The notes under the pieces were generated by a model. The model had not been told where the DNA came from and did no database searches. It saw nothing but the letters and a program-made list of their open reading frames with translations. Source: Verrucomicrobiota bacterium (lineage in GTDB: Bacteria > Verrucomicrobiota > Verrucomicrobiia > Limisphaerales > SXQI01). From it: a DNA stretch of 16,870 nt. The position numbers were made by a program, and so were the translations under genes. The DNA is taken from positions 1 through 16,870 of the forward strand of contig WBXJ01000034.1 in the NCBI GenBank assembly GCA_008933045.1, read 5' to 3'. Positions 8,081 to 16,487 of this stretch are shown piece after piece; position 1 is the first letter of the stretch, and each line of letters starts with the position of its first letter.

Positions 8081-9184
8081 ATGCAAAATGTCCGAGTAGA
8101 GCTAGGCAGTCGAACCTATAGGATTGCCATTGGGCCGAGCCTGATAGCAAATCTCGGGGTCGAATGTAAGAACCTAAATCTTGGCCAAAAATGCGCCATC
8201 GTCAGTGATTCAAACGTCTCTCTGATTTACGGCGAGACGGTTTTTAAAAGCCTGAAATCTGCTGGTTTCGACCCAGTCTTGATAACGATTCCGGCAGGTG
8301 AAATTTCCAAAAATTTATCCGAGGTTCAATCGTGTTATGAACTTCTGGCTCACCATCGTGTGGAAAGAAAATCATTCATCGTCGCGTTGGGGGGTGGCGT
8401 TGTTGGTGATCTGGCCGGTTTTTTAGCGGCTACCTATCTCCGAGGAGTTCCATTGGTTCAAGTGCCAACGACCCTACTGGCGCAAGTCGATAGTTCAGTC
8501 GGTGGAAAGGTAGGAGTGAACCTCAAAGCGGGAAAAAATTTGGTCGGTGCATTTTATCAACCTCGTTACGTGGCCTGTGACCAATCGGTCTTCGCAACAT
8601 TACCCGATCGAGAATACAAGGCTGGGCTCGCTGAGGTGATCAAATACGGAATCATCTACGACCGATCCTTTTTTGTTAAAATTGAGCAAAACATAGAACT
8701 ATTGCTCAAACGGGATCCAGTTTTGTTATCAGAAATTGTGGCACGATGCTGTCAAATCAAAGCGGAGATCGTGGGCCAAGATGAGACTGAAACTGGTTTG
8801 CGTGCCATCTTGAATTTTGGTCATACCATCGGCCACGGCTTAGAAGCGATTTCGGGCTATGGCCAATGGCTTCACGGAGAAGCGATTTCGATTGGTCAAA
8901 TCGCCGCTGCTCGCCTTTCTGCCCGACTACTTGGATTTCCACAAATCGAGGTGGATCGAATTCGCTCCCTTTTTAGTCGAGTTGGATTACCCACCCACAT
9001 CGCCCTTCCAGCCAGTGACCGACGACGATTGTTGGACGCAATGAATGTGGATAAAAAAGTAGTCGCCGGAGAAATCAAATTTGTGCTCGCTCGAACGATC
9101 GGCACTGTAGAGTTCGGCCACGGTGTGCCAGAAGATTTACTCATGGAAATTATAGAAACTCTCCACGAACAAGGATTGAACTAG
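8081..9184 (+). CDS. aroB: 3-dehydroquinate synthase AroB
   Basis: Second step of the shikimate pathway: converts DAHP to 3-dehydroquinate using NAD+ and a divalent metal, in the cytoplasm. At 367 residues it has normal family length. Motifs: NAD-binding GGGVVGD (104-110), PTTLLAQVDSSVGGKVGVN (129-147) with the Lys of GGKVGVN, LAEVIK with metal ligand Glu185, FGHTIGHGLEA with metal ligand His248, and LHGEA with metal ligand His265 (ligand roles by family analogy). The gene starts 59 bp after the PEPCK-like gene with no terminator between, so the two may be co-transcribed. No clear Shine-Dalgarno precedes the ATG. A terminator-like hairpin follows. Confidence 0.96.
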   Translation: MQNVRVELGSRTYRIAIGPSLIANLGVECKNLNLGQKCAIVSDSNVSLIYGETVFKSLKSAGFDPVLITIPAGEISKNLSEVQSCYELLAHHRVERKSFIVALGGGVVGDLAGFLAATYLRGVPLVQVPTTLLAQVDSSVGGKVGVNLKAGKNLVGAFYQPRYVACDQSVFATLPDREYKAGLAEVIKYGIIYDRSFFVKIEQNIELLLKRDPVLLSEIVARCCQIKAEIVGQDETETGLRAILNFGHTIGHGLEAISGYGQWLHGEAISIGQIAAARLSARLLGFPQIEVDRIRSLFSRVGLPTHIALPASDRRRLLDAMNVDKKVVAGEIKFVLARTIGTVEFGHGVPEDLLMEIIETLHEQGLN

Positions 9185-9206
9185 CACGAAACGATCAATC
9201 GCGCTA

Positions 9207-9259
9207 GCCTTCAGGTATCGGAAGGACGGCTTCGGTCACCTGAGTTCGGCGGCTTTTTT
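9207..9259 (+). terminator. Intrinsic terminator or attenuator between aroB and trpG
   Basis: TCAGGT at 9211-9216 pairs with ACCTGA at 9238-9243. GCC at 9207-9209 and GGC at 9248-9250 or 9251-9253 can extend the stem, and an inner imperfect stem (9219-9224 with 9230-9235, one mismatch) can form. Six T (9254-9259) follow. The T-run ends 11 nt before the trpG ATG, so the same hairpin that would end the aroB transcript lies in the trpG leader. Confidence 0.5.
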
Positions 9260-9270
9260 GGAATTACTTT

Positions 9271-9840
9271 ATGTTGCTGGTCATCGATAACTACGACTCG
9301 TTCACTTACAATCTGGTTCAGTATTTGGGCGAGATGAAAGTGGATCTCCAAGTCCATCGTAACGATCAGATCTCGCTCAGTCAGATACATGAACTCCGTC
9401 CCGATCGGATCTTGATTTCTCCTGGCCCCTGCTCCCCTAAAGAATCAGGACTCTCAAATGAGATCATCCGAACGTTCGGTTCGAAGGTACCCCTTCTGGG
9501 TGTCTGTCTCGGTCACCAATGCATTGGTCATACTTTTGGGGCGAATGTCGTGGTTAATTACCGAATGATGCATGGCAAGACCTCACCCATCAAACACAAC
9601 GGGCGTGACCTTTTTCGTGATATGCCCAACCCCTTCGCCGCGACGCGTTATCATTCGCTGGTGATCAACCGTGACACGCTCCCCGAAAGCCTTGAAATCA
9701 CTGCCGAAACCGAGGAAGGCGAAATCATGGGGATACGTCACCGAGAATTGCCCATTTGGGGAGTGCAATTCCACCCGGAAAGTATTCTGACAGAGAGTGG
9801 TCGAAAAATTCTCGAGAATTTTCTAACTCTCACCCAATAA
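9271..9840 (+). CDS. trpG: Glutamine amidotransferase of anthranilate / aminodeoxychorismate synthase (TrpG/PabA)
   Basis: Class I glutamine amidotransferase subunit, 189 residues, normal length. It releases ammonia from glutamine for a chorismate-using partner: TrpE gives anthranilate for tryptophan, PabB gives aminodeoxychorismate for folate. Visible motifs: N-terminal DNYDSFTYNLVQYLGE, oxyanion-loop region ISPGPCSP (49-56), nucleophile Cys79 in GVCLGHQ, MMHGKTSPI (99-107), RYHSL (126-130), and catalytic His168 and Glu170 in VQFHPES. Sequence alone does not separate TrpG from PabA; in many bacteria one such subunit serves both enzymes, and neither trpE nor pabB is in the window. A GGA lies upstream of the ATG just after the terminator T-run. 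It sits next to aroB, which supplies the chorismate pathway. Confidence 0.92.
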   Translation: MLLVIDNYDSFTYNLVQYLGEMKVDLQVHRNDQISLSQIHELRPDRILISPGPCSPKESGLSNEIIRTFGSKVPLLGVCLGHQCIGHTFGANVVVNYRMMHGKTSPIKHNGRDLFRDMPNPFAATRYHSLVINRDTLPESLEITAETEEGEIMGIRHRELPIWGVQFHPESILTESGRKILENFLTLTQ

Positions 9841-9861
9841 AAACCGCCCGAGCCTTGGCTC

Positions 9862-10683
9862 TCAGAAAAACGGATTTACCTCGAGTTGCTCATCGAGAGT
9901 GGTCAACGGCCCATGACCCGGACAGACGAGAGTGGATTTATGAAGCGTAAAAATCTGCTCCCTCACTTTTTGTTTCAATAATTCTACGGACTGATTGGGT
10001 CGCCCCATTGAACCCGCAAAAATGCAATCCCCGACGATCGCAATGCTCGGAGTGCCCTCGGGAAAATTTTCCACAATGTAAGTCACCCCATCCTCGCAGT
10101 GACCCGGTGTCTCTCGGTTCGTGATTCGTAAGCGTCCGAGAAGAATTGTATCATTAGCCAGATTCCGTTGATCTGCAGGGGCACTCTTCATGTTAGAATG
10201 TAACGTGATTTTAGGAAACAATTCCCGCAATGGCGTGATCGCGGCAATATGATCCTCGTGCGAGTGGGTGATGAAGAGGTGACGGAGGATCAACCCATTT
10301 TCCTCAACCAACGTGACAACTGGTCCAATATCAAACCCAGTATCAAACAAAGCCGCTTCACGAGTCACCTCATCCCAAACGAGGTACGCATTGACCGTCA
10401 TGTCGTCACCCGCTGTTGTGATTACGCGGAACTGACGAAAGAGAGAAAAACCAACTGGAGCCGGCAACCAACCTGCCGCGATCCGCTCTAACTTTGAAGC
10501 ATCAAGGTCAATCAACGAAGCGAATGCTGCGTAGTTAGGGAGTTTCACCACGACGCCGGATTGCTCCAACGCGGCAAGTTCGTCGAGGGTCAAACCCGCT
10601 GCCTGTGCGACCGTTTCAGAGGCAACCCCAGCGGAGGTACGGGCCTTCCGAACAATGTCTCCCAAGTGATCTTCAAGCATCAT
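9862..10683 (-). CDS. XRE-type HTH domain fused to metallo-beta-lactamase-fold hydrolase
   Basis: Numbered from an upstream TTG at 10722, residues 19-85 (LGDIVRKART, ETVAQAAGLTLDELAALEQSG) have the Cro/C1-type helix-turn-helix pattern. Residues 97-286 form a metallo-beta-lactamase-fold domain of glyoxalase II-like type: HSHEDH (153-158; His153, His155, Asp157, His158), TPGHCEDG with His208, GDCIFAG with Asp232, and CPGHGPLT with His270, a complete dinuclear metal set. The substrate is unknown; thioesters such as S-lactoylglutathione analogues are possible by family. I choose the ATG at 10683 because AGGA lies 8 nt upstream and the HTH begins at once; ATG 10707 or TTG 10722 (GGAG 5 nt upstream) are alternatives. 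It is convergent with trpG and divergent from the TPR gene. Confidence 0.85.
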   Translation of the reverse strand: MMLEDHLGDIVRKARTSAGVASETVAQAAGLTLDELAALEQSGVVVKLPNYAAFASLIDLDASKLERIAAGWLPAPVGFSLFRQFRVITTAGDDMTVNAYLVWDEVTREAALFDTGFDIGPVVTLVEENGLILRHLFITHSHEDHIAAITPLRELFPKITLHSNMKSAPADQRNLANDTILLGRLRITNRETPGHCEDGVTYIVENFPEGTPSIAIVGDCIFAGSMGRPNQSVELLKQKVREQIFTLHKSTLVCPGHGPLTTLDEQLEVNPFF

Positions 10684-10796
10684 ATTCGCTATCCTAGCAA
10701 TGTTCATCGAAGTGGCAAGCAAGCTCCGTCAGAATCCAGAACATAAGGGGCTTTCGATCATCTAGTGGTTGCAGGAATAATCGACAGTGATAGTTT

Positions 10797-11795
10797 TTGG
10801 ATGTGAATTTGATTCTCGCTCATTTGCTGACTTGGTTGCTGACCACGAACGATCCATCCCCATCGATCCACATTGCTGCGCTCGTTGAAGCCCACGCCGT
10901 GGCCAAAGAACTGCGCGTCGCCAATACCAACGATCCGATTTACAAAGAACTCCGCCTGATCATGATTCAAGATGATCGAGCGAATGATGAGGTGAACACG
11001 TGGGCAAAAGAGGCAGAAGCGTTTGCGAAACAAGGGGCGGGAACTTCTCAAGCCTCATTACAACTTCGCGCGGAACAGCGATTTAAAGAAGTGGAACAAC
11101 TCTACAAAAACTATTTGGAAAAACATCCCAAATACGCTCCAGGACACCTCGCTTACGGCAGTTTTCTTTACGATATTCACGAAGAAATTCCAGCCGTTAA
11201 AGCGTGGGAAAAAGCTCGCGAGCTTGATCCCCTCAACCCCGCTTCATGGAATAATTTAGCCAATCACTACGGGCACCGAGGGCCAGTCACCAATTCGTTC
11301 CTCTACTACGCAAAGGCTATCGAATTGAACCCAACAGAGGTTGTTTACCTACACAATCTAGCAACCTGCGTTTACCTCTTCCGAAAAGAAGCGCAAGCAT
11401 TTTACAAAATTACAGAATCCGAGGTGTTTGAAAAATCACTCAAGCTCTACCGTCAGGCGATGGAAATCACTCCGCATGACTTTGTTTTAGCAAGCGACTA
11501 CGCCCAATCATTTTACGGAATCCGACCTATGCGGGTAATAGATGCCTTAAAAGCTTGGAACCAAGCATTGACCCTTGCAAAAACTGCACTTGAACGAGAA
11601 GGCATTTATCTACACTTGGCCCGAATCGAATTAAACTCCGGACAATTCCTCGAGGCGCGTTCCCATTTAAATCTTTCAACCAATGCGGAATTGAACGAGC
11701 TCAAGCAGCGTCTGATCCGCAACTTGGACCGTAAGGAACATCCTGGTTCCAACCCTTCCAACAGCCAACCTAATGAAAAATCAGATCCAGAGTGA
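10797..11795 (+). CDS. Tetratricopeptide-repeat protein
   Basis: A 332-residue protein made mostly of TPR-like helix pairs: about 115-148 (ending AWEKARELDPLNP), 149-181 (ending YAKAIELNPTE), 183-228 (with an insertion, ending YRQAMEITPHD), 229-269, and 270-303 (LARIELNSGQFLEARSHL). The residues before that are helical and charged, and the last 20 are a Ser/Asn/Pro-rich tail. TPR arrays bind other proteins; the partner is unknown. The hydrophobic beginning (LILAHLLTWLL) could be a weak signal anchor. The start is uncertain: TTG at 10797 is the earliest possible because TAG at 10791-10793 is in frame; GTG at 10803 is an alternative, and the first in-frame ATG is at residue 56. It begins a plus-strand series of envelope genes. 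Confidence 0.8.
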   Translation: MDVNLILAHLLTWLLTTNDPSPSIHIAALVEAHAVAKELRVANTNDPIYKELRLIMIQDDRANDEVNTWAKEAEAFAKQGAGTSQASLQLRAEQRFKEVEQLYKNYLEKHPKYAPGHLAYGSFLYDIHEEIPAVKAWEKARELDPLNPASWNNLANHYGHRGPVTNSFLYYAKAIELNPTEVVYLHNLATCVYLFRKEAQAFYKITESEVFEKSLKLYRQAMEITPHDFVLASDYAQSFYGIRPMRVIDALKAWNQALTLAKTALEREGIYLHLARIELNSGQFLEARSHLNLSTNAELNELKQRLIRNLDRKEHPGSNPSNSQPNEKSDPE

Positions 11796-11857
11796 TGGGG
11801 TTAATATTTTTATCAGCCTGCGCTTGTGGTTTCTAAAGAACACCTCATGATTCAATA

Positions 11858-12682
11858 ATGACAGCCCTCATCACCCATCTCGCTTTCACACTGGCTTGTA
11901 TTTTTGCGTTGATGTTCGCTTCGGTTCAGAGTGTCCGTGCCTCCTTAAGCGCGGAAGAAATCGTGCGTCATATTCAGGACAAGGCTCAATCCGTTGCTGA
12001 ATCCGAAAACGGTCCAACCTACGAATATCAAAAGCGAACTAAACTCGAAAAAATGGATCGTGCATTCAAGGAAACATTAGAGACCAAGGTCACCATTTCA
12101 AAAGTAACCCAGAAACGGGGTGTTTTACGCAGTCATGTCATCAGCATCGATGGAGATCCAATCGCAGATCCAAAAACAGGCGAGGGAAAGGCACAAAACC
12201 GAAAAAATGAAGCGCCGATGGTCGTGACCGGTGGCCCGAACAAAAGCCCATGGCTGAACCACAAAATCATCAGCCGTTTTGTGTTCGAACTTACCGGCGA
12301 AGAAACCGTCGCCGGTCGAAAGTGTTGGGTTCTGAAATTTACCCCAAAAACTGCGAACTTACCGACAGGAGAACTCGCGGACCGATTTATCAACCGACTA
12401 GGCGGCACGGTAGTTGTCGATCAAGTTGAGTTTGAAGTTGCACGCATGGAGGTAAGACTATTGGAGAAAGTCGCTATTCTAGGGGGACTGTTGGGTAATC
12501 TTGAACACCTCAGCCTAATCCTTGCGCGCCGCAGGCTCGATGATGGCAATTGGATCGATAACAGTTCCAGCACTCGACTCTCGGGCCGCAAACTAATGTC
12601 CTCTATAAACTTCCGCGCCAGCGAAGAATCTTTCGACATTAAAAAAGTTTCCTCAAGGCCCGTATCCGATCCGAAAATATAG
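11858..12682 (+). CDS. Secreted protein of unknown function, possibly LolA-like fold
   Basis: A 274-residue protein with an N-terminal signal peptide (hydrophobic 5-25, cleavage near VRA|SLSAEE at residue 28-29). The mature part starts with SAEEIVRHIQDKAQS and continues with charged beta-type segments, for example ETVAGRKCWVLKFTPK and GGTVVVDQVEFEVARMEV. This order (helix, then strands describing a converted 'lipoprotein-like' sheet) is reminiscent of LolA/MucB-type beta-sheet folds, but that is only a resemblance. There is no lipobox cysteine. It lies 62 bp after the TPR gene in the same direction with no terminator between, so co-transcription is possible. No Shine-Dalgarno is evident before the ATG. 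I do not recognise the family. Confidence 0.75.
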   Translation: MTALITHLAFTLACIFALMFASVQSVRASLSAEEIVRHIQDKAQSVAESENGPTYEYQKRTKLEKMDRAFKETLETKVTISKVTQKRGVLRSHVISIDGDPIADPKTGEGKAQNRKNEAPMVVTGGPNKSPWLNHKIISRFVFELTGEETVAGRKCWVLKFTPKTANLPTGELADRFINRLGGTVVVDQVEFEVARMEVRLLEKVAILGGLLGNLEHLSLILARRRLDDGNWIDNSSSTRLSGRKLMSSINFRASEESFDIKKVSSRPVSDPKI

Positions 12683-12930
12683 CGAATACTGAGCCGTCGG
12701 AGCCGTAAATCTTGCGGCAAAAGCGATCCCACAAATTTCCAAAAAAATCTTCGATCATACTCGTTGACAATGGCAGAAAAACCTTCTCAATGGAGGTTGA
12801 TCGTTTTAATGTGAACTCAACCCGCAGGGTGGTAGAGAAAGGCGAGGTTGTACCGTAATCAGATTGCCCTTTTCGGCGCAGAGTTTTGAGAAACAAGTTG
12901 TTCTAAACATAAAATAAAGTGAACAATTTC
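12683..12930. other. Intergenic stretch without a supported gene
   Basis: About 240 bp between the secreted protein gene and the beta-helix gene. A perfect TTGACA (12764-12769) has no convincing -10 at the usual distance. A short plus-strand frame from ATG 12790 gives 22 residues (MEVDRFNV to GEVVP) and has no start signal; the minus-strand 85-residue frame overlaps the previous gene and has no domain. Confidence 0.4.
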
Positions 12931-15900
12931 ATGAAAGCCGCTTTATGGCTTCTCCATACTGTGATTCTTGGCCAAAGTCTGGCGGGAGAGTTTTTGACCA
13001 CCAACCTGCAAAACGAGGGTGAAGGCAGTCTTCGGCAAGCGATGATTTCGGCAAACGCTTCTTCTGGAACAAATACTATTCGATTTAGCGTCGATGGAAC
13101 GATCAATGTGCAAGCAGAACTCCCCTTGATTTTGGGGCACATTATATTTTTAGGCCGCGGACCGGAAAGGACCCTTATTAGCGTGGGCAATCGGACGAAT
13201 TCTTCAAGCCTTTTCCATATTAGCGCGGGAGCCTCTGCTACTTTTCAAGGATTGACGATCAAGGATGCCGTCTCAATGGTTCCCGGTGCGGCCATCCATA
13301 ATTCAGGGCGAGTAACGTTGGAGAATTGTTTGATTACCAACCATCAGGCTATTGACCAAGGCGGGGCGATTTATAATTTAGGACAACTGGTTTGCCTCTC
13401 TTCCACCATCTGTTCGAATTCCGTCGTCGGGAAACGCGGAACGAACATCGTAACCGCTGGGGGAGGAGGCGCGTTCAAAGGGACTGGGGGTGGACTTCAC
13501 GTTGCGGGAGGATCGGTGGTGATGACGAATTGCACCTTGAGTGCCAACGTTGCCACGGGCGGCAGGGGTGGTGATAATTTGGATACCGATGGCGGCGGCG
13601 GGGGAGGCGGCGGCGGCGAGGGCAGCGGCGGGGGTATTTATGTTGCCAGCGGAACCCTCACGCTGGTGAACGTCACAGTGACTCAAAATCACGCTGTTGG
13701 TGGGCTTGGCGGAAACGGCAGTGGCGGCGGGGGTTTCGGTGGCAACGGCGTGAGTCGAGGCGGTGGACTGTTTAACGATCAGGGCACCATCCGTTTGTTT
13801 AACACAATCATCGCTGAGAACTCGGCGAACGCTTCGATCGACGTCGGGCGTTCCGTGGGCGGTTACGAAAGTTTGGGCAACAACCTTGTGGGGAAACTCG
13901 CCACCAACCAAGTCGGATCGAATTGGTGGGTATCTTCGGATTTAATCAACATCCCTTCTGATTTGGAGCCGCTCGCTGATTACGGCGGCCCAACTCTGAC
14001 CCACCGACTATTAGCCACTAGCCCCGCAATTAACGCCGGAGGCAACCTCGCAGGAAGCGCACCAATTCTTGACCAACGAGGAGCCATCCGACCTCAAGGC
14101 CGTGGGTTCGATATCGGAGCTGTCGAATTCGGGAAAATCGTGCAGACGCTCACCTTTCCACCCCTTACGGATAAAGTTTATGGAGACGCTTCGTTTGGCG
14201 TGAACGCCGAATCCTCCTCTGAATTGCCGGTGGAGTTCTCAGTGGTGAACAATCTCCACGCGACCGAATCCTCGTCGATCATCACGATCACCGGCGCCGG
14301 ATTAGTCACCGTGGAGGCTGTCCAACCTGGGGACGAAAACCATTTTCCAACGACCACAAATCAAATATTCATGGTCAAAAAGGCTCCGTTGACTTTAGCC
14401 GTTGAATCGTTGACTCGACCGTTTGCTCAACCAAATCCTACGCTCCAAATCAATTATTCGGGCTTTCAACGAGGGGAAACCAACTCGGTTCTAGACGTGC
14501 AACCAGAAATCTCCACGACCGCGAATGTGGCGAGTCCAGTCGGCATCTACCTAATCTCACTCAGCGGTGGGGTCGATAACAACTACGAGTTACAAGGGTA
14601 TTCCGTAGGCACGCTCACAATTGTACCCGCGGCTCAGACGCTTACCTTCAACACCATCGCTCCGAAAACATACGGAGACGTCTTCGCGCCTCTCGCGATT
14701 GCTAGCTCTGGTTTACCTGTGACCTTCGGAGTTGAAAGTGGGCCCGCCATCAGCTCTGGCTCCCTTGGATCGACACTGACTATCACCGATCTGGGGGATG
14801 TCACCATCAGAGCTACTCAATCGGGAAATTCAAATTTTCTTCCTGCCACTTCGGTTCTCCGAACCTTCACTGTAACCAAAGCTCCACTCGTGGTGGTTGC
14901 GGTAGATGTTGATGTGCCATTTGGTTCGACGAATCCGCCACTTCAAATGACCTATTCCGGGTTTAAATTGGGTGAGACGACTTCGGTTTTGGATGTGTTG
15001 CCCAAGGCAACCACCACAGCCACTGTGAATAGTCCGGTGGGCACGTATCCCATCACGATCGTCGGTGGTTCTGACGATCATTATATCTTGCAGGGCCATT
15101 CGCCTGCGACGCTCACCATCCTTCCGGAGACTCAAACCATTACGTTCAATCCGATTTCTGCGAAGACTTATGGTGACATCTTCACGGTGTCTGCCGTCTC
15201 GCAATCGGGGTTGCCGGTCTCCTTCTCGGTTGAAAACGGCCCTGCGATTTCATCAGGACTAAACGGATCCACCATCACGGTGACGAATGTTGGAGTTGTG
15301 ACGATCAAGGCCAGCCAAACGGGGGATACCAACCACAGTCCTGCAACTCCGACCCAACAAACCTTCACTGTCAACAAAGCCCCGCTGATCTTGACGGCAG
15401 ACAATCTGACGAAAACATTTGGTCAACCGAATCCTCCATTCCAAATCACTTATTTCGGGTTTAAGTTAGGTGAAACAAAAAGTGTTTTGGACACGCAACC
15501 CCTTGTTTCAACCATCGCCACCACCACAAGCCCCGTAGGGAATTATAGCATCCTCATCAGTGCGGGTTCGGATGACCATTATCAGGTCACGGTTCAGAAT
15601 GGCACCTTGGCGATCACCGAACCCAATCCACCTCCGACAGTCACGATTGTCAACACCACCAATGGGATGGTCTATATTCAGCCGATCGACCTGCCATTAG
15701 TCCTTGAAACTTTGGATCCAGGGAGTTCTGTGACGAAGGTGGAGGTCTGGCGAGGAGATGTGAAGATCGGGAGCACCACCACAACCCCATACTTCGTGAC
15801 ATGGACGAATGTTCCAGCGGGGACGAATATCATCGTGGCGAAAGCTACCTATGGGGACGGGGCGACAAGTGTTTCCCAAACTGTGCAAATCACCGTGCTC

Positions 15901-16479
15901 AAGGAAGTGCCTTTCGTTGCCACGGCAGTCGACACGAACAGCCTGTTTTTTCGACAGACTGGTTTATTTCAGCAAACGGTCACTCTGACAAATCCGACTC
16001 CGAGCGAAATCGCGGGTGTCCAACTTTTAATCAATAATTTACCTGTCAACGCACGGGTTGAAAACGCCACAGGCAAAACTAACGGTGTTCATTTTATCCA
16101 ACACGATCTGCCGATTCCTCCCGGAAAAAGCGTTGACTTGCGTCTCGAGTATTATGTCCCAACTCGAGCGGTACCGAACCCCACATTTTCCACCCAGTTG
16201 ATCTCCGGTCAACCTTCAATCGTGCCTACAGGAACCCCGTTGGACATCCTGCGAGCGTTGGTATTCCAAAACCAAGGATACTTGGTAGAATTTGAAACAG
16301 AATTGTGCAAAACCTATTTTATCCAGTACAGCCCTGATCTAAAAATATGGAAAACGGCTTGGCCGTCCATCACTGGAAACTGCACAAAGATTCAGTGGAT
16401 CGATACCGGGCCGCCTAAAACTGAAAGCAACCCGATACTGGGACCTCGCAGGTTTTATCGGATTATTTCCATCCCTTGA
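12931..16479 (+). CDS. Giant exported beta-helix / MBG-repeat surface protein
   Basis: About 1182 residues from ATG 12931; a GTG at 12919 would add four. ATG is preferred because MKAALWLLHTVILGQSLAG is a normal signal peptide. Domains: LQNEGEGSLRQAM, like CSLREA/polymorphic-protein starts; a right-handed beta-helix to about 13970 with parallel-strand repeats (GGAIYNLGQLV, GGGLHVAGGSVVMTNCTLS, GGGIYVASGTLTLVN, GGGLFNDQGTIRLFN) and Gly-rich loops; an anchor-Q-like segment about 13975-14133 (GGPTLTHRLLATSPAINAGG to DIGAVEFG); three MBG-type repeats 14143-15618; an Ig-like domain about 15625-15897; and a C-terminal domain with YFIQYSPDLKIWK and RRFYRI, common at the ends of Verrucomicrobial exported proteins. 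Probably surface-exposed, with adhesive or structural use inferred. An SH3b protein follows 8 bp later. Confidence 0.88.
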   Translation: MKAALWLLHTVILGQSLAGEFLTTNLQNEGEGSLRQAMISANASSGTNTIRFSVDGTINVQAELPLILGHIIFLGRGPERTLISVGNRTNSSSLFHISAGASATFQGLTIKDAVSMVPGAAIHNSGRVTLENCLITNHQAIDQGGAIYNLGQLVCLSSTICSNSVVGKRGTNIVTAGGGGAFKGTGGGLHVAGGSVVMTNCTLSANVATGGRGGDNLDTDGGGGGGGGGEGSGGGIYVASGTLTLVNVTVTQNHAVGGLGGNGSGGGGFGGNGVSRGGGLFNDQGTIRLFNTIIAENSANASIDVGRSVGGYESLGNNLVGKLATNQVGSNWWVSSDLINIPSDLEPLADYGGPTLTHRLLATSPAINAGGNLAGSAPILDQRGAIRPQGRGFDIGAVEFGKIVQTLTFPPLTDKVYGDASFGVNAESSSELPVEFSVVNNLHATESSSIITITGAGLVTVEAVQPGDENHFPTTTNQIFMVKKAPLTLAVESLTRPFAQPNPTLQINYSGFQRGETNSVLDVQPEISTTANVASPVGIYLISLSGGVDNNYELQGYSVGTLTIVPAAQTLTFNTIAPKTYGDVFAPLAIASSGLPVTFGVESGPAISSGSLGSTLTITDLGDVTIRATQSGNSNFLPATSVLRTFTVTKAPLVVVAVDVDVPFGSTNPPLQMTYSGFKLGETTSVLDVLPKATTTATVNSPVGTYPITIVGGSDDHYILQGHSPATLTILPETQTITFNPISAKTYGDIFTVSAVSQSGLPVSFSVENGPAISSGLNGSTITVTNVGVVTIKASQTGDTNHSPATPTQQTFTVNKAPLILTADNLTKTFGQPNPPFQITYFGFKLGETKSVLDTQPLVSTIATTTSPVGNYSILISAGSDDHYQVTVQNGTLAITEPNPPPTVTIVNTTNGMVYIQPIDLPLVLETLDPGSSVTKVEVWRGDVKIGSTTTTPYFVTWTNVPAGTNIIVAKATYGDGATSVSQTVQITVLKEVPFVATAVDTNSLFFRQTGLFQQTVTLTNPTPSEIAGVQLLINNLPVNARVENATGKTNGVHFIQHDLPIPPGKSVDLRLEYYVPTRAVPNPTFSTQLISGQPSIVPTGTPLDILRALVFQNQGYLVEFETELCKTYFIQYSPDLKIWKTAWPSITGNCTKIQWIDTGPPKTESNPILGPRRFYRIISIP
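13588..13635 (+). repeat. Glycine-codon simple-sequence tract inside the beta-helix
   Basis: Nine consecutive Gly codons (13591-13617, mainly GGC with one GGG and one GGA) follow Asp, then Glu, Gly, Ser and three more Gly. It lies in a loop between beta-helix strands. The repeat unit is a codon, so length changes would keep the frame. Confidence 0.8.
14143..15618 (+). repeat. Three tandem MBG-type repeats of about 164 codons
   Basis: Units start at 14143, 14635 and 15133 (spacing 492 and 498 bp; last unit 486 bp). Each begins QTLTF or QTITF, then YGD, a segment ending in a Lys-Ala-Pro-Leu junction (KAPLTLAVESLTRPF, KAPLVVVAVDVDVPF, KAPLILTADNLTKTF), then NPxxQxxYxGF, GET, SVLD and SPVGxY. 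Units 2 and 3 are closer to each other than to unit 1 (shared SGFKLGET-like and GPAISSG text), which suggests a later duplication. Confidence 0.85.
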
Positions 16480-16487
16480 TTTTCCGA

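Noticed and set aside
9850..9861. GAGCC-TT-GGCTC inverted repeat between trpG and the HTH-MBL gene, with T5 beyond it on the minus strand
   Set aside because: The stem is short, the loop too tight and six bases separate it from the T-run, so a bidirectional terminator is not well supported.
12764..12769. Perfect TTGACA as a -35 for the beta-helix gene
   Set aside because: No acceptable -10 hexamer occurs 16-18 bp downstream, and the gene starts about 160 bp further on.
12790..12858. 22-residue plus-strand frame ending GEVVP
   Set aside because: The amino-acid text looks protein-like and could be a gene remnant, but it is too short and has no detectable relative or start site.
12639..12896. 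85-residue minus-strand frame
   Set aside because: Overlaps the end of the secreted protein gene, has no recognisable feature and no start signal.
13378..13911. 177-residue open frame on the minus strand
   Set aside because: It lies wholly opposite the Gly-rich beta-helix; GGC/GGG codons give long stop-free antisense frames. It has no domain or start signal.
14830..15404. Minus-strand frames of 124 and 78 residues
   Set aside because: Shadows of the MBG repeats, lacking start signals and domain content.
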